Of a DNA stretch of 64,000 nt, positions 28,600-36,958 are shown piece by piece; position 1 is the stretch's first letter, and every line of letters starts with the position of its first letter. The position numbers and the translations under genes are program-made. Under the pieces are notes generated by a model that made no database searches, was not told the origin of the DNA, and saw nothing but the letters and a program-made list of their open reading frames with translations. The stretch spans positions 1-64,000 of the forward strand of contig CBDBVB010000002.1 in NCBI GenBank assembly GCA_965212545.1, written 5' to 3'. Source of the stretch: JABDIP01 sp965212545 (GTDB taxonomy: Bacteria > Pseudomonadota > Alphaproteobacteria > DSM-16000 > Inquilinaceae).

Positions 28600-30071
28600 C
28601 TTGAGTCTCCCGCCGATGCCGCGGCGCCAAGGTCACTGGCGGCGGTTCGGGCGTGTTCTGCGTCGTCGAAGGGATGGACGTCCTCGCCAACGATCTGTCC
28701 CGTTTCATGCCCTTTGCCTGCGATCACCAGAACATCGTCCGGTGCCAGACCAGCGACCGCTTTGCGGATCGCCTCTGCCCGGTCGCCGATTTCCTCGGCT
28801 CCGGGACACGCCGCCATCACGGCAGCGCGAATGGCCGCGGGGTTTTCGGTCCGCGGGTTGTCGTCGGTGACGATCGGCAAATCCGCCAATCGCGCTACGG
28901 TGGTTCCCATGACCGGCCGTTTGCCTGGATCGCGATCGCCGCCACAGCCGAACACGGCCACCAGCCGGCCCCGCGTGTGCGGCCGCAGCGCCACCAGCAC
29001 CGTTTCCAGCGCGTCCGGCGTGTGCGCGTAGTCGACGAAGATTGCGGCGCCGTTGCCGTGGCGCGCGACCAATTCGAGGCGGCCCCGAACTCCTACGAGG
29101 GTCTCCAGGGCTGCGATGGTGGCGTCGGGCTGGGTGTCATCGGCCAGAACCAGGCCCAAGGCGCAGAGCGCGTTGGCGGCCTGAAATGCGCCGACCAGCG
29201 GCAGGGCCACGTCGAAGGATCGACCGCGGACCGTGAGCCTGAGATCCAGCCCGCGCGACTGAGGCGCTATCGCATCGAGGCGCAGCTCCGTACCCTTTGC
29301 GCCATAGCGGATGACACGGCGACCGGCGGCCTCGGCACGCGCCGCCAGCGCGTTGCATTCCGGCGCGTCGGCGTTCAGGACGGCGGTTCCGCCCGGCACC
29401 AATATCTCGTCGAACAGCCGAGCCTTGGCGGCCAGATAGGAGTCCATGGTGCCGTGATAGTCGAGATGGTCTCGGCTGAGATTGGTAAAGCCGGCAGCGG
29501 TCACCGCAACACCGTCAAGTCGGTGCTGGTCGAGGCCATGCGACGATGCCTCCATCGCCAGATGGGTGATCCCGGCTTCTGCCAGCTCGGCCAGGCTGGC
29601 ATGCAGCGCCACCGGGTCGGGCGTGGTCAGGGCACCGTACTGCTCCATGCCCGGTGCGGTGATCCCGAGAGTGCCGAGGCTGGCGGCGGACTTTCCAAGC
29701 CGTTCCCAGATCTGGCGGGCGAAATTGGCGGTCGATGTCTTGCCGTTGGTGCCGGTCACGGCGGCGATCGTTGCCGGCTGCGCGCCATAGAAGGCCGCCG
29801 CCATCCGGGCGAAGCGCCGTCGCGGACGATCGTCGGTGATCAGTTCGACGCCGGCTGCCGAGGGCGGCAACTCGGTGCCCGTCGGGGCCAGGATGGCGCG
29901 TGCCCCCTTGGCAAGCGCCTGGCCGATGTAATCGCGGCCGTCGGCCTGTGAGCCCGGCAGGGCGGCAAACAGGAATCCCGGTTCTACGGCGCGCGAATCC
30001 GCGGTCAGCCCGGTGATTTCGGGCAGCCCGTCTGTGGCGGCTTCGGTGCGCGTTCCGGTCATCAACAGCAT
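28596..30071 (-). CDS. murE: UDP-N-acetylmuramoyl-L-alanyl-D-glutamate--2,6-diaminopimelate ligase
   Basis: Third Mur ligase. TADSRAVEPGFLFAALPG, P-loop VTGTNGKTSTANFA, TTPDPVALH, MEASSHGLDQHRL, NLSRDHLDYHG, VDYAHTPDALE and the meso-diaminopimelate specificity motif DNPR in IVTDDNPRTENP. Diaminopimelate is therefore the third residue, as expected of a Gram-negative. 491 residues. ATG 30071 overlaps the ftsI stop (TGATG). Confidence 0.96.
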   Translation of the reverse strand: MLLMTGTRTEAATDGLPEITGLTADSRAVEPGFLFAALPGSQADGRDYIGQALAKGARAILAPTGTELPPSAAGVELITDDRPRRRFARMAAAFYGAQPATIAAVTGTNGKTSTANFARQIWERLGKSAASLGTLGITAPGMEQYGALTTPDPVALHASLAELAEAGITHLAMEASSHGLDQHRLDGVAVTAAGFTNLSRDHLDYHGTMDSYLAAKARLFDEILVPGGTAVLNADAPECNALAARAEAAGRRVIRYGAKGTELRLDAIAPQSRGLDLRLTVRGRSFDVALPLVGAFQAANALCALGLVLADDTQPDATIAALETLVGVRGRLELVARHGNGAAIFVDYAHTPDALETVLVALRPHTRGRLVAVFGCGGDRDPGKRPVMGTTVARLADLPIVTDDNPRTENPAAIRAAVMAACPGAEEIGDRAEAIRKAVAGLAPDDVLVIAGKGHETGQIVGEDVHPFDDAEHARTAASDLGAAASAGDSR

Positions 30072-31846
30072 CAGTTCGCGTAGGCTGCGAGCTCGGTGCC
30101 GGGGGCGTTTTCGTCCCCGGGCAGGTCGACATGCATCGCTTCGCGGATCTCCGGCGAGTCCGGGTCGACCGGCAATATCCCGACCATCGGCCCCATCTGC
30201 TCGATCACCCGTCCGACCAGCGGCGCCGCCACCCATCCACCCGTGGCATAGCCAAAGGTGCGCTCGGTGCCCTGAGGCTCATCAAGCATTGCGAATACGA
30301 CATATTCGGGGCTTGTCATGGGAAAAGCTGCGACAAATGAGGAGAGCAGGGCGCGGCGGCTGTAGCCGCTCCCCTGCGCCTTTTCCGCAGTCCCGGTTTT
30401 TCCACCGACCAGGTAGCCATTGGCATCGGCATGGGTGCCGGTTCCCGACAGCACGGTCAATCGCATCAGCCGTCGCAGGACGTCCGACGTCTGCTCCGAG
30501 ATCGCGCGGATGCCGGGCACAACGGCGTCCCTGTCCTGCGCCAGCAGGGTCGGCGCGCGCAGCACGCCGCCATTGACCACGGTTGCGACGGCGCCGGTCA
30601 GTTGCAGCGGGCTGACCGCCAGGCCATGGCCGAACGCGATGGTCATTGTGTTGATCTCGCGCCACGGGTGCGGAACCATCGGCATGGCCAGTTCCGGCAG
30701 TTCCAGATCCGGCATGCGCATGAGCCCGAACCGGTCCAGATAGTCCTGCTGGGCGCGGGTTCCGGCCGCCAGCGCCATATGCACCGATCCGATATTGGAA
30801 GAGTGCATGAAGATTTCGGGCACCGACAACCACCGGCGCTCAGGGTGGTAGTCGTTGATGGTATAGCGGCCGACGCGGATCGGATCGGTGGTGTCGAAGC
30901 CGTCATCCAGCGTCAGCACGCCGCCGTCGAGGGCCATGGCGGTGTTAAAGATCTTGAACGTCGAGCCCATCTCGTAGACGCCGAGCGTGGTCCGGTTGAA
31001 CCGGCCGTTATCGGGTGCGGCGTCGGGCTGCGCCGGATTGAAATCCGGCAGCGAGACCATGGCGACGATCTCCCCGCTGTTGGCGTCCATCACCAGGCCG
31101 GCCCCGCCGATCGCCGAGAACTCATCAATCGCCGCCTGCAATTCGCGATGCAGCAGTGACTGAACCCTGACGTCGACCGACAGCCGCAGTGGCTCGCTGT
31201 CGGCGCGCAGGCGCGTGTCCAGCGACTTCTCGATGCCGGCAAGCCCGCGGCCGTCGACATCGGTGAAACCGACCACATGGCCAGTGAGCGGGCCGAACGG
31301 GTAGTAGCGGCGATCCTCGTTCTGAAAGGCGATGCCCGGAAGTCCGAGCCGGTTGACCTGATGATGCTCGGATGGCGTCAGGCCGCGCCGCAGCCACACG
31401 AAGCGGCGGTTCGAGTTCAGTGCCGCCAGCACCGTGTCGTAGTCCAGGTCCGGCAGGACCGCGACCAGCATCTCCGCTGCTTCGGTGGGATCGATCACCA
31501 GGGCCGGATCGGCATAGAGCGAGGCCGTGGGCAGCGTGGTTGCCAGGATCTCGCCGTTGCGGTCAACGATGTCGGCGCGCCGGCCGGGCAGCTCCGTCGT
31601 GGCGATGCTGGCCAGCCGCGGCTCCCGGCCGCCGTTCAGGGCCGCCACATCCACCAGACGGCCGCCGACTGTGAGGAAGGCGAGCAGGAACAGCACGCCG
31701 GTGATGGTCAGCCGGCGGCGGCCGAGCTCAAGGCTGCGCTCAGCGGGGTCGGCGCGCTCCGGCTGCTCCGGCCTCCCGGATGCAATGCCAAGCGGCAGAA
31801 TGCCCTGACGGGTGTCGGATCCACGGCGGCGCGATCTGGTCTTCAT
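30071..31846 (-). CDS. ftsI: Septal peptidoglycan transpeptidase FtsI (PBP3)
   Basis: Monofunctional class B penicillin-binding protein, partner of FtsW. One N-terminal membrane anchor (TITGVLFLLAFLTVGGRLVDV) follows a basic cytoplasmic tail. The pedestal domain includes RADIVDRNGEILAT. The transpeptidase motifs are SxxK in EMGSTFKIF, SxN in HSSNIGS and KTG in VGGKTGTAEK. 591 residues. Overlaps ftsL by four bases. Confidence 0.96.
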   Translation of the reverse strand: MKTRSRRRGSDTRQGILPLGIASGRPEQPERADPAERSLELGRRRLTITGVLFLLAFLTVGGRLVDVAALNGGREPRLASIATTELPGRRADIVDRNGEILATTLPTASLYADPALVIDPTEAAEMLVAVLPDLDYDTVLAALNSNRRFVWLRRGLTPSEHHQVNRLGLPGIAFQNEDRRYYPFGPLTGHVVGFTDVDGRGLAGIEKSLDTRLRADSEPLRLSVDVRVQSLLHRELQAAIDEFSAIGGAGLVMDANSGEIVAMVSLPDFNPAQPDAAPDNGRFNRTTLGVYEMGSTFKIFNTAMALDGGVLTLDDGFDTTDPIRVGRYTINDYHPERRWLSVPEIFMHSSNIGSVHMALAAGTRAQQDYLDRFGLMRMPDLELPELAMPMVPHPWREINTMTIAFGHGLAVSPLQLTGAVATVVNGGVLRAPTLLAQDRDAVVPGIRAISEQTSDVLRRLMRLTVLSGTGTHADANGYLVGGKTGTAEKAQGSGYSRRALLSSFVAAFPMTSPEYVVFAMLDEPQGTERTFGYATGGWVAAPLVGRVIEQMGPMVGILPVDPDSPEIREAMHVDLPGDENAPGTELAAYAN

Positions 31847-32391
31847 TGGCCCGCTCCCGCCTGCGCGGTGGATTGCTGTGCCCGGAAGTTGGCGAGCAAG
31901 GCCTGCAACGGCGCGTGGGGCGGCTCGCTCGTCGGCGGCGAGGCCGGGCCCCGGACCGCGGCGACGGGCGCTCGTGGCGGCACGATCGCCGATGCCTCTG
32001 CCGTGTCGGCTGGCGCGGTCTCGGGCACGGCCGAGACCATCGGCCCCAGTTCCAGCCCCGGCTGCGGCTTGTGCTGGGGCAGCGGCAATCCCGGCAGGGC
32101 GCCAAGGCCGGGCAGGATCACTGGGATCTCGTCCGGCCCGGCGATGATCTGGACTGGCATGGCCGGTCCCAGCGGCGTGTGCCGCCGGGCAAGCTCGCGC
32201 AGCCGGCCGGGCTCATTCAGATAGGCCCATTCGGCGCGCAGGATGCGGATCGCCTCGCGCTCGGCGATCACCGCGTCATGCCGCGCGTCAAGCTCGGCCT
32301 CCAACTCCTCAGTCTGATGGCTGGTGTAGAAGAGAACGCCGACGGCGGCCGCCACCAGCAGGGTCCAAATCAGGGCATGGGTCCGGATCAT
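31843..32391 (-). CDS. ftsL: Cell division protein FtsL
   Basis: Small bitopic divisome protein in the FtsQLB complex. One membrane segment near the N-terminus (HALIWTLLVAAAVGVLFYTS) is followed by a short coiled coil (HQTEELEAELDARHDAVIAEREAIRILRAEW broken here into its parts HQTEELEAELDARH and AIRILRAEW) and the typical LNEPGRLRELARRH. The remaining 100 or so residues are Pro/Ala-rich and disordered-looking, making the 182-residue protein longer than most FtsL. Identity rests on position as much as on sequence. Confidence 0.9.
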   Translation of the reverse strand: MIRTHALIWTLLVAAAVGVLFYTSHQTEELEAELDARHDAVIAEREAIRILRAEWAYLNEPGRLRELARRHTPLGPAMPVQIIAGPDEIPVILPGLGALPGLPLPQHKPQPGLELGPMVSAVPETAPADTAEASAIVPPRAPVAAVRGPASPPTSEPPHAPLQALLANFRAQQSTAQAGAGQ

Positions 32392-33386
32392 GCCGCCCTC
32401 CCCCCGTGTTGCGTCGCGCTCCAGGCCGGCGCGTCGGTGCGGATGGCGGCGCGCAGCCGGGCCGAGCGGGCCCGCGGATTGGTCGCCATCTCGGATTTGC
32501 CGGGCGTGACAGGCTTGCGGTGCATCAGGCGGAAGGTCGGCGATTGCCCGGCCGTCGCATCTGCCTCCGGCAGGTGCCGCGAGCCCTTGGGCGCGGCGCC
32601 ACTACGCTCGGTCAGGAAGCGTTTCACCTGACGGTCTTCCAAGCTGTGAAAAGAGACCACGGCGAGCCGCCCGCCGGGCCGGAGGAGTCGCTCGGCGGCG
32701 CTCAAGCCGTGGTCCAGTTCATCCAGTTCGTCATTCACGTAGATGCGCAGCGCCTGGAATGTGCGCGTTGCCGGATCGATGCCGTCCCGGGACGGCGGCA
32801 CCACCCGGCGCACGATCTGGGCGAGCTGCGCGGTTCTGGTGATCGGCGCCTTGGCGCGTGCCAGCACGATGGCCTTGGCGACGCGGCGCGACCGGCGCTC
32901 CTCGCCAAAACGGTAGATGATGTCCGCCAATGGCTCTTCCGGCAGAGTGTTGACGGCATCGGCGGCGGTCGGCCCGTGCCGCGCCATGCGCATGTCCAGC
33001 GGGCCGTCGGCGCGGAACGAGAAGCCGCGCCCGGGGTCGTCGATCTGCGGCGAGGACACGCCGATATCGAAGGCCACGCCATCGACCGGACCGTCGACAT
33101 GCCCGGCGACCAGGGTGTCCATTTCGCCAAACCGGCCCTCGATCACGATCAGCCGGCCCTCGGCAGCGGCCTCGGTGGCGCGGCCGGCGGCGATGGCATC
33201 GGGGTCGCGGTCGATGCCCACCACCCGGCATCGGGCGGCGTTCAGGAATGCCGACGCATAGCCGCCGCGCCCGAAGGTCGCGTCGACGATGGTCTCGGAG
33301 TCCTGAGGGTCGATTGCGGCTACGATTTGCTCGAGCAGAACCGGGACGTGGCGATCCGTATCGGTCATGGTGCGCTGGCCGGTCAT
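32388..33386 (-). CDS. rsmH: 16S rRNA (cytosine-1402-N4) methyltransferase
   Basis: RsmH/MraW modifies C1402 in the ribosomal P site. HVPVLLEQIVAAI, SAM-binding VDATFGRGGYASAFL, VVGIDRDPDAI, FDIGVSSPQIDDPGRGFSF, and C-terminal RLAVVSFHSLEDRQVKRF are diagnostic. 332 residues. ATG 33386 overlaps the mraZ stop by four bases. Confidence 0.97.
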   Translation of the reverse strand: MTGQRTMTDTDRHVPVLLEQIVAAIDPQDSETIVDATFGRGGYASAFLNAARCRVVGIDRDPDAIAAGRATEAAAEGRLIVIEGRFGEMDTLVAGHVDGPVDGVAFDIGVSSPQIDDPGRGFSFRADGPLDMRMARHGPTAADAVNTLPEEPLADIIYRFGEERRSRRVAKAIVLARAKAPITRTAQLAQIVRRVVPPSRDGIDPATRTFQALRIYVNDELDELDHGLSAAERLLRPGGRLAVVSFHSLEDRQVKRFLTERSGAAPKGSRHLPEADATAGQSPTFRLMHRKPVTPGKSEMATNPRARSARLRAAIRTDAPAWSATQHGGRAA

Positions 33387-33850
33387 TGCGCACCGCCATT
33401 CGGGCGAGCGCCCGGCTTGGGCAGCGTCAGGGACTTCGCGGCGGCGACCTGCCGGCTCTTATGGTCGTCGAACCGGTCCGGCTGCCAGATCTGGAAATAC
33501 CGACCCAGCCCGACAAAAGTCGCGTTGTCGGTGATTTCGGCGGCGGCCATCAGGTCGCGCGGCAGGATCATCCGCCCTTCCGGATCGAGAGCCAGCCGGG
33601 TCGTCTCGGCGAATTCCCGGGTCTCCAGTGCAATGCGTTCGTCGGAATAGATGTCGAGTTCGTCGATCCGCGCCTGGATCTGCTCCATCCAGGCTTCGCT
33701 CAGCCCGTCGATGGCTCCCAACGGGTGGTTGGGCTTTACGTAAACCAGGCTGCCGCCGGACCCGTCCAAGGCGGCACGGAACGACGCGGGCACGCTGACG
33801 CGGCCCTTGCGATCCACCTTGTTGACGTAAGTCGACGTAAAGAGAGTCAT
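33383..33850 (-). CDS. mraZ: Transcriptional regulator MraZ
   Basis: First gene of the dcw cluster and its repressor in E. coli. Two SpoVT/AbrB-like halves carry the paired DNA-binding motifs VDRKGRVSVPASFR and LDPEGRMILPRDL. The start is ATG 33850 (MTLFTSTYVNKVDRKGR); an upstream in-frame ATG would add 17 non-conserved residues. 155 residues. The repeat array at 33945-33979 is its likely operator. Confidence 0.95.
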   Translation of the reverse strand: MTLFTSTYVNKVDRKGRVSVPASFRAALDGSGGSLVYVKPNHPLGAIDGLSEAWMEQIQARIDELDIYSDERIALETREFAETTRLALDPEGRMILPRDLMAAAEITDNATFVGLGRYFQIWQPDRFDDHKSRQVAAAKSLTLPKPGARPNGGAQ

Positions 33851-33944
33851 CGAACTCCGTGACCTGGCGCCAATGCGCCCCGCAATCCTGTCCATCGCCA
33901 TGACACCAACGACGCATGCAGGTGTGAGGGCGTCCCATGCGGCT

Positions 33945-33979
33945 TGGGAAGAAATGGGATATCATGGGATTTCATGGGT
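33945..33979 (+). promoter_or_regulatory. MraZ-box array upstream of mraZ: four TGGGN repeats at 10-base period
   Basis: TGGGA at 33945, 33955 and 33965 and TGGGT at 33975 are exactly 10 bases apart, matching the TGGGN-N5 repeat known to be bound by MraZ. The array lies 95-130 bases before the mraZ ATG. As written the TGGG motif is on the plus strand, opposite to mraZ transcription. A further pair with the same spacing occurs at 34185 and 34195. Repeats are seen directly; binding is inferred. Confidence 0.8.
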
Positions 33980-33985
33980 CGTCAA
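33957..33985 (-). promoter_or_regulatory. Candidate promoter of the mraZ (dcw) operon
   Basis: TTGACG at 33985-33980 and ATATCC at 33962-33957 are separated by 17 bases on the minus strand. The -35 is good and the -10 only fair. The MraZ repeats fill the spacer, so MraZ binding here would block polymerase. Placement is an inference. Confidence 0.4.
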
Positions 33986-34082
33986 TGAGATTCACAGTAA
34001 TCAGTTGGATAACCAAAGAAAATTGGGTGGGTTCTCATGAATCGGATGAAAGTCGTCGAAATTCAGGCGGATCGGCTCCAAA

Positions 34083-34101
34083 TTATCCAAGTGTTAACCA
34101 T
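34083..34101. promoter_or_regulatory. CtrA-like site upstream of mraZ
   Basis: TTAT-N7-TTAA at 34083-34097 runs into TTAACCAT at 34094-34101, a half-site form enriched in CtrA-regulated alphaproteobacterial promoters. It lies about 235-250 bases before mraZ. Cell-cycle control of the dcw promoter by CtrA would be sensible but is not shown. Confidence 0.35.
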
Positions 34102-34235
34102 TTCTCATCTACCCTGACAGGTTCGTTCTCTTTTTGTTCAGAAAATACCCTTGCATCAAAGGCACCGAAAGTGTGCCGCGGGCATGGGAATTCATGGGCC
34201 GCCGCAGGCTGCAAGGTTGGACGGCCGCCAAATTG

Positions 34236-34658
<423 letters not shown>

Positions 34659-34659
34659 G

Positions 34660-34688
34660 AAAATAGGCGTGGGTTCCCTGGTCCGCAA
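34660..34688 (-). promoter_or_regulatory. Promoter of rnpB
   Basis: TTGCGG (34688-34683) and TATTTT (34665-34660) are separated by 17 bases on the minus strand. The expected start, six to seven bases after the -10, coincides with the 5' strand of RNase P helix P1. Confidence 0.6.
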
Positions 34689-34845
34689 GGTGCGGACTCG
34701 CTGCCGTCACCGGGCGAAGGGCCGGCCAATCCATTTGACTCTCCGGTTCGCGGGCTCTCAGAATGACGTCCGCGTGCGATTTCGGCAGGTGCAGGGATGG
34801 CGATATCGGCCGTGCAGACTGAGTTCGGCCCAGAGAAATGCGGCG

Positions 34846-35643
34846 ATGCCGGTAGCCCCGTCTGAGCCGACCGCCGCTGGCCAGGCTGGCGCTGCTGCTG
34901 CCGCGCCGGCGCTTCTGCGGCTGCAGAATATCTCCATGCGCTTCGGCGCGGTCACCGCTCTGGACGATGTGTCCTTTGACGTCCATCCCGGCGAGGTCGT
35001 CGCACTTCTCGGCGACAACGGCGCCGGCAAGTCGACCCTGGTGCGGATCATCGCGGGCGAGCAGCGGCAGACCTCCGGCCAGGTGTTGTTCGATGGTGAG
35101 ATCCGGCATTTCGACGCGCCGTCGGAGGCCAAGGACGTCGGCATCGAGACCGTCTATCAGGATCTTTCGCTATGCATGAATGTCGACGTGGTCGCCAACT
35201 TCTTCATGGGCCGCGAACTGGTAAAAAGGATCGCCGGCATACCGATCCTGCTTGAACGCGAGATGCAGGCGCGGACCGAACAGGCTTTGCGTGACGGCGG
35301 AACCGAAATCCCGTCGGTCCGCATCAATGTCGAGCATCTGTCCGGCGGGCAGCGTCAGGCCATCGAACTCAACCGGTTCGTCCATTGGGGCGGCAAGCTT
35401 GTCTTGCTGGACGAGCCCTTCGCCGCGCTTGGCGTCGAGCAGACGCGCCGCGGCCTGGACATGATTGCGCGGGTCTGTGCCCAGGACATCGCGGTCATCG
35501 TCATCACGCACAATCTGCTGCACGCCTTCCAGGTCGCCGACCGGGTCGTGGTGCTGCGGCACGGCCGGCTGACCGGCGACATCGCGGCCGCTGACACGAC
35601 GCCGGACGACGTCGTCCGAATGATCACCGGCGACATAGCCTAG
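34846..35643 (+). CDS. Sugar ABC transporter ATP-binding protein (CUT2, FrcA-like)
   Basis: Single-nucleotide-binding-domain ATPase of 265 residues. Walker A GDNGAGKST, Q-loop VYQDLSLC, signature LSGGQRQAIE, Walker B KLVLLDEPFAALG followed by VEQTRRG, and H-loop VIVITHN. The phrase DEPFAALGVEQTRR resembles the single-domain CUT2 ATPases such as fructose FrcA, unlike the double-domain RbsA. The start is ATG 34846 (MPVAPSEP); the frame stays open upstream only because it crosses rnpB in antisense. First gene of a plus-strand transport unit. Confidence 0.9.
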   Translation: MPVAPSEPTAAGQAGAAAAAPALLRLQNISMRFGAVTALDDVSFDVHPGEVVALLGDNGAGKSTLVRIIAGEQRQTSGQVLFDGEIRHFDAPSEAKDVGIETVYQDLSLCMNVDVVANFFMGRELVKRIAGIPILLEREMQARTEQALRDGGTEIPSVRINVEHLSGGQRQAIELNRFVHWGGKLVLLDEPFAALGVEQTRRGLDMIARVCAQDIAVIVITHNLLHAFQVADRVVVLRHGRLTGDIAAADTTPDDVVRMITGDIA

Positions 35644-35704
35644 GCAATGTCGCCGCGACCGGCCGCCGATCGGAGTGGCCGGCAATGTAGGGGAGGAAAC
35701 GACA

Positions 35705-36754
35705 ATGAGACAGACTCTGATACGGCGGCTCGTTCTGCCCGTCGCGTTTGCCATGGGCATCGCTGCCGGTTCGGCGGCGACGGCGCAGGACAAGGGCACG
35801 GTCTACTATCTGGTGCCGACCCTGCTGGATGAGTTCCAGACCGAGTCGGTGAACTCCATGGAGTCGACCTTGGGGTCGATCGGCTATGAGGTCATCTCCC
35901 TCGACGCCCAGAACCGAACCGACCTGCAGCTCAACCAGTTCGAGGACGTGATCGAGCTCGACCCGACGGCAATCGTGCTGGCGGCGGTCGATTTCGACTC
36001 CGTCGTGCCGGGCATCGAAAAGGCTCGCGCAGCCGGCATTCCAGTACTTGTCTTCGACCGTCAGATCACCAGCACCGAGTTGGATCTGACATCGGTCGCG
36101 GGGACGGTGGAGATCGGCCATGTGGCGGCGGCGGAAATCACCCGCCTGCTGGAACAGCGGCACGGCAACGCCAGCGGCAAGGTGCTGCAGATCCTCGGCG
36201 ACCCGGGCGACAGCTATACCCTCGACATCCAGAAAGGCTTCGAGGAACGCATGGCGGCGCATCCCGATGTCGAGATCCTGACCCATGCGGCGCTGCAATG
36301 GGAAGCGTCGAACGCCGGTGACATCGCCTCCGACCAGCTTCTGGTCAACCCGGACATCGACCTGATCTTTGTCCATGCCGCACATCTTGCTGTGCCGGTG
36401 GTGGCGGTACTGGAGGGCAATGGCAAGCAGCCCGGCGATGTGATGCTGGTCAGCTCGAACGGCGCTCCCGTCGGGCTGAGCCTGATCCGCGAGGGCTGGG
36501 AGCAGGTCGAGGTCGAGCAGCCGCTGTATGCCCAGGTCTACGGGCTGGCCATGTTCCTCGACAAGATCGTCGCCGGCGAGCCGCTGGAGGCCGGCACCTA
36601 CGACGTCATCGGGCTGTCTTCGGAACTCGTCATGGAGCCCTGGGGGCCGACCTTGAAGATTCCGGGCGCGGCGATCAATGCCGAGAACGTCGACGCCTCG
36701 CAATTCTGGGGCAACCTGCAGCCGCCCAGCGATCCGGTGCAGATCGTCCAGTAG
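35705..36754 (+). CDS. Periplasmic sugar-binding protein of a CUT2 ABC transporter
   Basis: Type I periplasmic binding protein (Peripla_BP_4, RbsB-like) of 349 residues. A signal peptide ends near VAFAMGIAAGSAATAQ. The mature protein starts KGTVYYLVPTLLDEFQTE and shows the ribose-binding layout (DPTAIVLAAVDFDSVVPGIEKARAAGIPVLVFDR, then ILGDPGDSY and IDLIFVHAAHLAV in halves). ATG 35705 follows GGGAGGAAAC. The sugar cannot be told; fructose, ribose, xylose or inositol are all compatible. Confidence 0.9.
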   Translation: MRQTLIRRLVLPVAFAMGIAAGSAATAQDKGTVYYLVPTLLDEFQTESVNSMESTLGSIGYEVISLDAQNRTDLQLNQFEDVIELDPTAIVLAAVDFDSVVPGIEKARAAGIPVLVFDRQITSTELDLTSVAGTVEIGHVAAAEITRLLEQRHGNASGKVLQILGDPGDSYTLDIQKGFEERMAAHPDVEILTHAALQWEASNAGDIASDQLLVNPDIDLIFVHAAHLAVPVVAVLEGNGKQPGDVMLVSSNGAPVGLSLIREGWEQVEVEQPLYAQVYGLAMFLDKIVAGEPLEAGTYDVIGLSSELVMEPWGPTLKIPGAAINAENVDASQFWGNLQPPSDPVQIVQ

Positions 36755-36801
36755 ACCGATGCCGGTGCGGCGGTCGGTAGCAGGCCCGGCCGCCGTTTCG
36801 T

Positions 36802-36929
36802 CCTCACCTTCCCACGGCTACGCCGCGGGTCCCTCCCTCTCCCGAGGGGAGAGGGAAATCATCGCGGCCGACCACCGAATCCCTCTCCCCTCGGGAGAGG
36901 GAGCGACCCGCGAAGCGGGAGGGTGAGGG
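36802..36929. repeat. Large imperfect palindromic repeat inside the sugar ABC operon
   Basis: Two roughly 50-base arms (36802-36855 and 36880-36929) are near reverse complements around a 24-base centre. Each arm has its own palindromic core, CTCTCCCGAGGGGAGAG and its mate. The GC-rich form with CGCGGGT and ACCCGCG elements resembles intergenic palindromes dispersed in alphaproteobacterial genomes. It lies between the binding-protein stop and the permease start. Confidence 0.8.
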
Positions 36930-36958
36930 CAGCGCTGCAGTCCGAGGAACTCCATGAC

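Noticed and set aside
34161..34177. GGCAC-N7-GTGCC hairpin downstream of rnpB as its terminator
   Set aside because: Only five base pairs and a three-base T tract; too weak, and about 60 bases past the mature end.
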